Below are positions 14,945 through 20,472 of a stretch of 20,472 nucleotides of DNA, in pieces. Within the stretch, counting starts at the first letter, position 1. Each line of letters opens with the position of its first letter. The stretch spans positions 1 through 20,472 of the forward strand of contig JBQDFP010000026.1 in NCBI GenBank assembly GCA_052085365.1. Direction: 5' to 3'. Under the pieces are notes generated by a model. The model saw nothing but the letters and a program-made list of their open reading frames with translations. It was not told the DNA's origin and made no database searches. This DNA comes from Canibacter sp052085365. Lineage in GTDB: Bacteria > Actinomycetota > Actinomycetes > Actinomycetales > Microbacteriaceae. The position numbers and the translations under genes were made by a program.

Positions 14945-14974
14945 ATCGTATGAATTAAAAATGGAATGGTGCAA
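14945..14974 (-). promoter_or_regulatory. Promoter of the irtA-irtB operon
   Basis: On the minus strand TTGCAC (14974-14969) is followed after 18 bases by TACGAT (14950-14945), a good sigma-70-like pair. It stands about 45 bases upstream of the irtA ATG. Confidence 0.5.
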
Positions 14975-14981
14975 ATTCCGA

Positions 14982-15000
14982 TTACGGTCTACTCACCTAA
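14982..15000 (-). promoter_or_regulatory. IdeR/DtxR-like iron box upstream of irtA
   Basis: Read on the minus strand, TTAGGTGAGTAGACCGTAA matches the classical iron-repressor consensus TTAGGTTAGGCTAACCTAA at 13 of 19 bases, with a near-perfect first half (TTAGGTGAG) and a weak second half. It lies just upstream of the irtA promoter. A second, weaker match (TTAGGGTCGC at 14939-14930) lies downstream of the -10. Iron-dependent repression is the expected control of IrtAB. Confidence 0.45.
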
Positions 15001-15030
15001 TATGAACCGTCGCGCGATAAGCTCGTGTTT

Positions 15031-15525
15031 ATGGACATGAGAGTTGCGGCCTACGCGGTCATTGAGCGCCGTGGTGAAGTGCTGCTCACTCATTGGCGTC
15101 GCGGTAAGATGCACGGCTGGACTCTTCCGGGCGGGGGCATCGAGTCGGGAGAAGACCCGCGAGATACAGTGGTGCGTGAAGTGCAAGAAGAGACCGGTCT
15201 AAATGCCAGAGTGGGCAAACTGGTCGGCGTGGATTCACGCGTCATGGTTCGTGAAGACGTGCCTGATGGCAAAACCCCAGAACTGCACACCATCAGAATC
15301 GTGTATCGAGCGACGGTCAACGATGGACCGCTCGTCAATGAAGTGGACGGATCAAGCGACGAAGCTCGATGGATACCGCTGAATGAACTTGGAAACTACC
15401 GGACACTATCACTCGTGAATACGAGCCTGAGAATGTCTGGACTTCTGCGCGGTAGTGGCGGTAAACGGCGCAGGCGCGGCCGTGGCAGGAAATCCGCGAC
15501 CGCCAACCGCAGCAAGAAGAACTAG
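15031..15525 (+). CDS. Nudix hydrolase
   Basis: A 164-residue Nudix-fold pyrophosphohydrolase. The Nudix box at about residues 37-59 is complete (GGIESGEDPRDTVVREVQEE followed by TGL), giving the GX5EX7REVXEEXGL pattern that binds the catalytic magnesium. Before it come the typical LTHWRRGKMHGWTLPGGG strand and loop. The C-terminus ends in a highly basic tail (KRRRRGRGRK...), unusual for the family and possibly nucleic-acid or ribosome associated. I use ATG 15031; GTG 15025 and ATG 15037 are alternatives and no clear ribosome site is seen, so a leaderless or weakly translated message is possible. It diverges from irtA and converges on the metallo-hydrolase with a 14-base gap. Substrate (dNTP, ADP-ribose, other) cannot be told. 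Confidence 0.85.
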   Translation: MDMRVAAYAVIERRGEVLLTHWRRGKMHGWTLPGGGIESGEDPRDTVVREVQEETGLNARVGKLVGVDSRVMVREDVPDGKTPELHTIRIVYRATVNDGPLVNEVDGSSDEARWIPLNELGNYRTLSLVNTSLRMSGLLRGSGGKRRRRGRGRKSATANRSKKN

Positions 15526-15539
15526 CGCGGCTACTCCGG

Positions 15540-16310
15540 TCAGACGCTGACTGCGCTGCGAAGGTACTCGTCGATAAGCTCCCTGAACCGCGTTCCGTCA
15601 AAGGGTGTTCCGTGACCTGGAAGCACAGTGTGCACATCTAACCTGCGAATACGCTTGAGTGATTCTTGATAGGCAAGGCGGTCGCTGCCATGACAGTGGT
15701 CTAATAGCGTTCCCTCATAGAGGAGGTCGCCGCTGATAAGTATGCGGTTCTTCGCGTCATACAGCACTATGCTGCCGGCCGTATGTCCTGGAGTGTGCAG
15801 TACCTCGAAGTTCCGTGACCCAGCGTACAGATGATCTCCGTCATTTAGGGTCCGTATTATTTTCGGCGACTCTACCTCAAATCCTTCAACGTCAAAGTCG
15901 ATGGCATACTTGCCCTTGACCAGAACAGGACTGGGCGAGATTTCCTGAGAAGATATTCCGAGCTGGGACGCTAAAGCATCAGTACCGAGATAGCCGGGAT
16001 AGGTTTGGTCAAACAGAGACTGCTCGAGGCGATGGCAGTGCACCTCTCGGAATTCATGTGCGCCCCCGCAATGGTCGGGGTGAGCATGGCTCAGCACGAC
16101 TAACGGGTTATTCTGAAATAGTTCAGGTACTTCCTGCTGGAGCGATCCGATCCCGTTGCCGCAATCGAAGATGAGATCGCGATCTTGCCCTTTGATCCAC
16201 CAAATATTGCCCCGGATAAAGGAATCGACGTGGGGTTCGCTTATCAGCGAAATCCCATCGAACAGTTCGCTGACTGTAAACCATGCGGTCACTTGGGTAT
16301 CCCCTTTCAC
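15540..16310 (-). CDS. Metallo-beta-lactamase-fold hydrolase
   Basis: A 256-residue MBL-fold enzyme of the glyoxalase II/lactonase-like class. The metal ligands are H75, H77, D79 and H80 (SHAHPDHCGG), H176 (TPGHTAG), D195 (ISGDLLYEG) and H233 (LPGHGTPFDG), a full binuclear metal set. No signal peptide is present. The GTG at 16310 overlaps the stop of the upstream transporter by 4 bases; GTG 16292, 8 bases after AAAGGGG, is an equally good start and would remove six residues. The coupling to an MHS transporter suggests it hydrolyses the imported compound, for example an ester, thioester or lactone, but this is inference. It is probably under the same TetR control. Confidence 0.87.
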   Translation of the reverse strand: MKGDTQVTAWFTVSELFDGISLISEPHVDSFIRGNIWWIKGQDRDLIFDCGNGIGSLQQEVPELFQNNPLVVLSHAHPDHCGGAHEFREVHCHRLEQSLFDQTYPGYLGTDALASQLGISSQEISPSPVLVKGKYAIDFDVEGFEVESPKIIRTLNDGDHLYAGSRNFEVLHTPGHTAGSIVLYDAKNRILISGDLLYEGTLLDHCHGSDRLAYQESLKRIRRLDVHTVLPGHGTPFDGTRFRELIDEYLRSAVSV

Positions 16311-17650
16311 TGAGACACGCTTTCATTACTGATGTCTCCGGTTGTTGAGTCGGGTAAGGATGCAGAATCAACATGCTGCGGTAGCTTGACCGAGCACGCA
16401 ATTGAAATGATGCAGAATGCCAACATAAGCACGATCACAGACCAGATTGTTCCGGTCGCACCGAACAGTAGCGTGGACACGAGAGGTGAAAGGCCGCCGA
16501 AAATGGCAGCGCCCACTTGGTACGAGAGTGACATGCTCATGTACCGAGATGCTGTTGGGAAGGCTTGAGACATAATCGCTGCAAGAGCCGAGTAAGCTCC
16601 TGAGCCTGCCAGCCTGATGATTATCATCGAGATCACCACGCCGGCGATATTGGCGTGGGAGGTGAAAAGAAACAACGGGATACCAAAAATGCCCAACGCG
16701 GCGCAGCTGGCCATAAAAACTTTAACGCGACCAAGCCTGTCGCCAACCCAGGCGATCGGGACCGTGGCGATCAACTCGCAGAACGAGCCGACAGTCAGTA
16801 TCTGCAATACAAGTGTTGTGTCGATGCCAACGCTTTCACCAGTCGCAAATGCGGTGAAGTAAGTACTTGATATGTAGTAGGCGCCGGAGGGCACGGCGAC
16901 GAGTCCAATTCCGAGCAGAATCCTTGGCCACTGTGCAAGTACACCAGTGCGAGTTTGCGAGGGAACCTTGACTGTCTTGGTCTGAACAAACTCTGGGGAT
17001 TCCTCGACGCGGGTCCGAACAATAAAACCAACCGCGATGAGTACTGCTGAAAGCACGAAGGGAATACGCCACCCCCATGTCAGGAGAGCCTCGTCGCCGA
17101 AGCTCGAGATAACCGCAAACACTCCAGTCGCAAGCATTGCGCCAGTGGGGTTGCCTAGCTGAGCAAAGCTCCCAAACAGTGTTTTGGACTTCTCAGGCGC
17201 ATGCTCTACAGAGATGAGCACTGCGCCACCCCATTCGCCGCCTACGGCCACGCCTTGAACGAAGCGCAAGAGCACAAGCAGCACGGGGGCCAGTGCGCCG
17301 ACGGTTTCGAAGGTTGGGAGAAAACCTGTCAAGACGGTGGCGAAGCCCATAAGTAGCATTGTCGCAACGAGCGCTGGCTTTCGACCGGCACGGTCACCAA
17401 GTCTTCCGAAGAGCACCGCTCCTGCTGGGCGCGCAAAGTAGCCGATTGCGTAAGTGGCAAATGCCGCTGCAATGCCCACAAGAGGGTCCCCCGACGGAAA
17501 GAAAAGAGGCCCGAAGACGAGTGCGGCAGCGGTTGAATAAATATAGAAGTCGTACCACTCGACGGTGGTTCCGACGAATGCTGCGAGGCCTGCTTTTCGG
17601 CGTTGAATATGCTGAGTAGATTTTGACGTCTGTGTCGGTTGGGAAGACAT
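16307..17650 (-). CDS. MHS-family (ShiA/ProP-like) MFS transporter
   Basis: A 447-residue transporter with about twelve membrane helices. Metabolite:H+ symporter hallmarks are GTTVEWYDFYIYSTAAALVF in the first helix, the loop GRLGDRAGRKPAL between helices 2 and 3, and RFVQGVAVGGEWGGAVL. Relatives take up shikimate, alpha-ketoglutarate, citrate, proline/betaine or aromatic acids, so an organic acid or similar small molecule is expected. The ATG has GGAGAG 4 bases upstream. It is the first gene of a two-gene unit with the MBL-fold hydrolase, and diverges from the TetR regulator. The exact substrate is not recognisable. Confidence 0.9.
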   Translation of the reverse strand: MSSQPTQTSKSTQHIQRRKAGLAAFVGTTVEWYDFYIYSTAAALVFGPLFFPSGDPLVGIAAAFATYAIGYFARPAGAVLFGRLGDRAGRKPALVATMLLMGFATVLTGFLPTFETVGALAPVLLVLLRFVQGVAVGGEWGGAVLISVEHAPEKSKTLFGSFAQLGNPTGAMLATGVFAVISSFGDEALLTWGWRIPFVLSAVLIAVGFIVRTRVEESPEFVQTKTVKVPSQTRTGVLAQWPRILLGIGLVAVPSGAYYISSTYFTAFATGESVGIDTTLVLQILTVGSFCELIATVPIAWVGDRLGRVKVFMASCAALGIFGIPLFLFTSHANIAGVVISMIIIRLAGSGAYSALAAIMSQAFPTASRYMSMSLSYQVGAAIFGGLSPLVSTLLFGATGTIWSVIVLMLAFCIISIACSVKLPQHVDSASLPDSTTGDISNESVSQ

Positions 17651-17678
17651 TGGCTCTCCGTCGAGTTGTTATTGAACA

Positions 17679-17711
17679 AGTAGTCAATGGACTACTGAAC
17701 GGTTAGTCAAT
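17679..17711. promoter_or_regulatory. TetR-type operator between the MHS transporter and its regulator
   Basis: AGTAGTCAATGGACTACT (17679-17696) has perfect 7-base arms AGTAGTC/GACTACT around AATG. TAGTCAAT at 17681-17688 recurs at 17704-17711, 23 bases on. The first copy is part of the palindrome and the second a lone half-site. In the 73-base divergent gap this would control both genes. Confidence 0.65.
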
Positions 17712-17723
17712 ACGATAGGAAGC

Positions 17724-18347
17724 ATGTTGTCAAGCCCTACCCGCGAGCGACTCTCCCCTGAAGCTCGAAGAAAAGAAATCCTGCAGGCAGCGACCGAGCG
17801 TGCGCTTGAGATTGGAATTGAGCGACTCACCGTACGTGAAGTGGCCAATGCTGCGGGGGTCGCAACGGGGTTGATCCACCATTATTTTGACGGAATACAC
17901 GATCTCGTAGCCGAAGTATTTACGAGCGTAATTGGAACTGATCTTGATCGCCTTCATTCCTATGCTGAAGACGCCACGGCGACAACGCAATTGCAACACT
18001 ATTTCGTGCAATCAACATCTCAAGACAGGTCACCAGTGCTGAGAATGTGGCTGGGTGCTTGGATCGAAGCAAATGCAAATGAGCAGCTAGAAGTTGCTGT
18101 TCGTCGCGAAATGGACCGCGGGTATCGTGAAATTATTGACCTAATCGAGCGAGGAGTTTCAACAGGGGAGTTCACTTGCCGAGATGTCGAATCATCCGCA
18201 TGGCGAATACTTGTTGTTTACGACGGGCTAGCGGTCGAGCGGACGATGAAATCGCCAGTATTTGGGCACCGTCAAGTGAAATCCATTGTCGCAAGCGTGA
18301 TTGAAGCCGAGCTCGGATTGTCAGGACTACTTGCCGATCAGGCGTAA
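17724..18347 (+). CDS. TetR-family transcriptional regulator
   Basis: A 207-residue repressor. The N-terminal DNA-binding domain covers about residues 15-62, with the helix-turn-helix LTVREVANAAGVATGLIHHYF followed by DGIHDLVAEVF, the classical TetR/BetI form. The C-terminal ligand and dimer domain (about 70-200) is helical and BetI-like; its ligand is unknown. The ATG lies 3 bases after AGGA, and a -10-like TACGAT sits at 17711-17716, so the leader is very short. It diverges from the MHS transporter over a gap containing a strong inverted repeat, so it most likely represses the transporter-hydrolase unit and itself. Confidence 0.9.
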   Translation: MLSSPTRERLSPEARRKEILQAATERALEIGIERLTVREVANAAGVATGLIHHYFDGIHDLVAEVFTSVIGTDLDRLHSYAEDATATTQLQHYFVQSTSQDRSPVLRMWLGAWIEANANEQLEVAVRREMDRGYREIIDLIERGVSTGEFTCRDVESSAWRILVVYDGLAVERTMKSPVFGHRQVKSIVASVIEAELGLSGLLADQA

Positions 18348-18428
18348 GAGGAATTATCGAATGGCTAGGAGCAAACGTGACCGTTAATCTGAGGGTTGTA
18401 GCTGCGTCACGCATCCGCATCATTGTGA

Positions 18429-18446
18429 CTGTGCGTGAAGGCACAG
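18429..18446. terminator. Small hairpin beside the bidirectional terminator
   Basis: CTGTGC (18429-18434) and GCACAG (18441-18446) form a perfect 6-bp stem, followed by AAAAA that separates it from the next hairpin. Confidence 0.4.
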
Positions 18447-18451
18447 AAAAA

Positions 18452-18482
18452 GGTGTGCAGGGTGATGAAAACCCCGCACACC
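18452..18482. terminator. Bidirectional terminator between tetR and the small membrane protein gene
   Basis: GGTGTGC-A-GGG (18452-18462) pairs with CCC-C-GCACACC (18472-18482), one mismatch, 9-base loop. It is flanked by A5 on the left and TTTCTT on the right, so each convergent transcript meets a stem followed by a U-rich tract. Confidence 0.8.
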
Positions 18483-18506
18483 TTTCTTGTTCAAGTCTTG
18501 CGCTGT

Positions 18507-19007
18507 TTAGGCGTCCTGCTCAGGAGGAGCTACCCAAAGCTCATCATCGTCACGGAATGCCTGCCACAGTGAATAACCGACAGCTACAGCAGCAACCGTG
18601 CCAAGAATAGCGCCGATAATCCCACCGACTCCACGCTTCTTCTTCAGCAGACCCTGGCGCTCGCCGTAGCGACGCAACCGACGGGCCGCGTCCTTGTTGT
18701 CTGACGTTTCGAGCGCAGCAACTGCACGAGCCAGTGCTCCTGCAGCAACCGGAGCGGTTGCGTTACGAAGCGAACGGCCGAAACCACGAGCAACATCAAA
18801 CCCTGCTTCAACGGTAGGGGCTGCTCGATTGTAAGCATCTTCAATTCGCGGCACCAGGTGCTCGTTACCAATCTTTCGAGCCTGGCTGCCCGCCTCATGG
18901 AGCACCGATCCAGCGTGATCGATCACCTCGCGCTGCTGCCCAACAAGGCTGTTGGTCAATTTGCGAAGCTTTTTGAGCTCACGGCGGCGTTTGCGAGACA
19001 GTGACAT
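18507..19007 (-). CDS. Conserved actinobacterial small membrane-anchored protein, unknown function
   Basis: I do not recognise a named family. The protein is 166 residues: a strongly basic N-terminus (SRKRRRELKKLRKL), a long helical, alanine-rich middle that may be amphipathic, a second basic patch (KDAARRLRRYGERQGLLKKKRG), then a single membrane helix (about residues 127-149, VGGIIGAILGTVAAVAVGYSLW) and a short acidic tail (RDDDELWVAPPEQDA). The tail pattern DDELWVA recurs, to my knowledge, in hypothetical proteins encoded near the cyclophilin gene in related actinobacteria. The ATG 19007 has GGAGG 6 bases upstream; a TTG at 19019 is open but lies on top of that site. It diverges from the cyclophilin gene. 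A cytoplasmic domain on a C-terminal membrane anchor is the likely topology. Confidence 0.72.
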   Translation of the reverse strand: MSLSRKRRRELKKLRKLTNSLVGQQREVIDHAGSVLHEAGSQARKIGNEHLVPRIEDAYNRAAPTVEAGFDVARGFGRSLRNATAPVAAGALARAVAALETSDNKDAARRLRRYGERQGLLKKKRGVGGIIGAILGTVAAVAVGYSLWQAFRDDDELWVAPPEQDA

Positions 19008-19201
19008 TTGGTCCTCCAATAAGAGTAAGAAATCTGCTCGTTAGCCTTTACGCTACACCCCAAGGGTGAGTGGATCTAGAGATTATGCCCGATAACTCTG
19101 CGAAAACTCAGTATTTGCTACGTGCGAACATCCTGCGAATTCGCGACGAGCATCGTGATGTTTCTCAGCCGATGTTGGTTCCCCCTAATAGACTAAACGG
19201 T

Positions 19202-19711
19202 ATGGCTATTCACACTGCAGTTGCAACAATTTCCACGAACCTCGGAGATATCAAGGTCAACCTCTTCGGTGACCACGCTCCTAAGACCGTAAAGAACTTC
19301 GTCGACCTGTCTGAAAAGGGATTCTACGACGGCATTATCTTTCACCGCATCATCCCGAACTTCATGATTCAGGGCGGCGACCCCACGGGCACCGGCACCG
19401 GCGGTCCCGGGTACACCTTCGACGACGAGATCCACCCAGAACTTGTTTTCTCGAAGCCCTACCTGCTCGCTATGGCAAACGCGGGCAAACGCCCAGATAT
19501 GACCGGCCGACTCGCGGGCACCAACGGGTCACAGTTCTTCATCACGACCGCTGAAACCAGCTGGCTCAACGGGAAGCACTCCATCTTCGGTGAAGTTGCC
19601 GACGACGAGTCACGTGAGGTTGTTGACAAAATCTCTGCAGCTCAGACAGGCGGTCAAGACCGTCCCGTCGAAGACATCACAATGCAGAGCGTGACCATCA
19701 CCGAGGCGTAA
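19202..19711 (+). CDS. ppiA: Cyclophilin-type peptidyl-prolyl cis-trans isomerase
   Basis: A 169-residue cytoplasmic cyclophilin catalysing proline cis-trans isomerisation in protein folding. The active-site core FHRIIPNFMIQGGDPTGTGT is complete, followed by GSQFFITT and WLNGKHSIFGEV; a single domain with no signal peptide, normal for the family. The frame is open upstream to 19070, but the fold begins at the ATG 19202. No Shine-Dalgarno sequence precedes this ATG. A -10-like TAGACT (19189-19194) ends 7 bases before it, so the transcript may begin at the start codon and be leaderless. It is followed by two hairpins and then a rhomboid gene, an arrangement common near the replication origin in actinobacteria. 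Confidence 0.95.
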   Translation: MAIHTAVATISTNLGDIKVNLFGDHAPKTVKNFVDLSEKGFYDGIIFHRIIPNFMIQGGDPTGTGTGGPGYTFDDEIHPELVFSKPYLLAMANAGKRPDMTGRLAGTNGSQFFITTAETSWLNGKHSIFGEVADDESREVVDKISAAQTGGQDRPVEDITMQSVTITEA

Positions 19712-19727
19712 GCTTCGGGCCCCGTAC

Positions 19728-19743
19728 CGACGCATTAGCGTCG
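19728..19743 (+). terminator. First hairpin after ppiA
   Basis: CGACGC (19728-19733) and GCGTCG (19738-19743) form a perfect stem around ATTA, 17 bases after the stop. It precedes the main terminator. Confidence 0.5.
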
Positions 19744-19750
19744 ATCCAGG

Positions 19751-19781
19751 TTTGGGGGTCTTGCGTAAGCAGGCCCCCAAA
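19751..19781 (+). terminator. Intrinsic terminator after ppiA
   Basis: TTTGGGGG (19751-19758) pairs with CCCCCAAA (19774-19781), with inner pairs closing a GTAA tetraloop apart from one bulged T. It should separate ppiA from the rhomboid gene. Confidence 0.75.
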
Positions 19782-19817
19782 ATTCGATATTGAGACACAT
19801 AACGGAGCGTCAACCCC

Positions 19818-20472
19818 GTGACCCAGCAACCCCCGCAGTTTGGTGAGCGAGCCAGCTACGGCGAACATGATGTTTGCTATCGGCACTCAGACCGACCAAG
19901 CTTCACGCTGTGCCAACGATGTGGCCGCACCGTGTGTCCCGAATGTCAAAATCAGTCGTCAGTTGGCCTCCTGTGCCCAGACTGTGTAAAAGAAATGCAG
20001 CCATCGCGTCGTCAGCGCGGTGCGCGCGCGGCACGAGCTGGCGTGCGGCGTGCCAGTGACCGTGAGACTCCGGTCGTGACCTACACGATCATGATTGTGT
20101 GCGTCGTGGTTTGGGTAGCCCAGTACTTCACGCAGGGCATTGTGACTCAGGCACTCTGGTATGCGCCGGTGTATTCACTGCCAGAACAATTTCAGCCGTG
20201 GCGCATGGTCACGGCAATGTTCACGCACTCGCCCAGCAGCTTCTTCCATATTCTTTTCAATATGTACGCCCTCTGGCTTTTCGGGAGAAACCTCGAACAG
20301 ATGCTCGGCCGATCCATGTACACGGGACTGTACTTGCTTGCTGGTCTGGGCGGCTCACTTGCGGTGCAGCTTTGGGGCTACACCTCAATAGACGCGCTCC
20401 GCACGCCAACGGTTGGTGCATCTGGCGCAATCTTTGGCATCCTCGCGGCAACTCTCGTCGTATACCGGCGCC
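19818..20472 (+). CDS. Rhomboid-family intramembrane serine protease, 3' end beyond the window
   Basis: The frame opens at GTG 19818 (GGAG 10 bases upstream) and runs off the window; 218 residues are visible. Residues about 15-60 carry a B-box-like zinc-binding region (CYRHSDRPSFTLCQRCGRTV, then CPEC...LLCPDC), as in many actinobacterial rhomboids. A basic linker follows, then membrane helices beginning near residue 90. HILFNMYALWLFG supplies the conserved histidine and asparagine of the oxyanion region, and VGASGAIFG holds the catalytic serine in the GxSG motif. The catalytic histidine lies beyond the window. It would cleave transmembrane substrates inside the membrane; targets are unknown. 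It follows ppiA on the same strand across a terminator. Confidence 0.92.
   Translation, partial: MTQQPPQFGERASYGEHDVCYRHSDRPSFTLCQRCGRTVCPECQNQSSVGLLCPDCVKEMQPSRRQRGARAARAGVRRASDRETPVVTYTIMIVCVVVWVAQYFTQGIVTQALWYAPVYSLPEQFQPWRMVTAMFTHSPSSFFHILFNMYALWLFGRNLEQMLGRSMYTGLYLLAGLGGSLAVQLWGYTSIDALRTPTVGASGAIFGILAATLVVYRR

Noticed and set aside
18348..18506. tRNA or small RNA in the tetR downstream gap
   Set aside because: Only terminator hairpins were found; no cloverleaf or conserved T-loop sequence is present.
19070..19201. 44-residue N-terminal extension of the cyclophilin
   Set aside because: The family fold starts at ATG 19202 and the extension has no signal-peptide or domain character.
1..20472. 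CRISPR array, insertion sequence or attachment-site repeats
   Set aside because: No regularly spaced direct repeats, transposase motifs or matching flanking repeats around the sulfatase locus were seen by eye.

Overview
The window looks like a piece of an actinobacterial chromosome, most likely a Microbacteriaceae-type organism of moderate GC. The pointers are an IrtAB-type siderophore importer with a fused flavin reductase domain, the cyclophilin plus zinc-finger rhomboid pair typical of actinobacterial chromosomes, GTG/TTG starts and a possibly leaderless gene. No tRNA, rRNA, CRISPR array or intact mobile element was seen.

Left half (about 300-10540): an accessory locus for imported sulfate esters, probably sulfated sugars. 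A ROK-family repressor (406-1563) precedes a carbohydrate ABC importer made of two permeases and a lipoprotein binding protein (1903-5108), with no ATPase gene. A strong hairpin ends that operon. A formylglycine-generating enzyme (FGE, 5215-6222, minus) diverges from two tandem cysteine-type sulfatases (6437-9675). A TauE/SafE-family anion exporter (9768-10538) follows. None of the sulfatases or the FGE carries a signal peptide, so the logic I infer is: import the sulfated compound, activate the sulfatases in the cytoplasm, remove sulfate inside the cell, and export the surplus sulfur oxyanion. The second sulfatase has CSTSR where the maturation motif CxPxR is expected, while its other catalytic residues are intact.

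Middle (10588-15525): irtB and irtA on the minus strand with a 4-nt overlap, an upstream promoter and an iron-repressor-like box, then a divergent Nudix hydrolase.

Right part: a TetR regulator (17724-18347) diverges from an MHS-family transporter that is translationally coupled to a metallo-beta-lactamase-fold hydrolase (15540-17650), with a clear TetR-like operator between them. From about 18450 the window becomes core chromosome: a conserved small membrane protein, a cyclophilin peptidyl-prolyl isomerase and a rhomboid protease cut by the window end. The extreme left edge holds decayed gene remnants (an MFS transporter tail and possibly an M50 protease motif).
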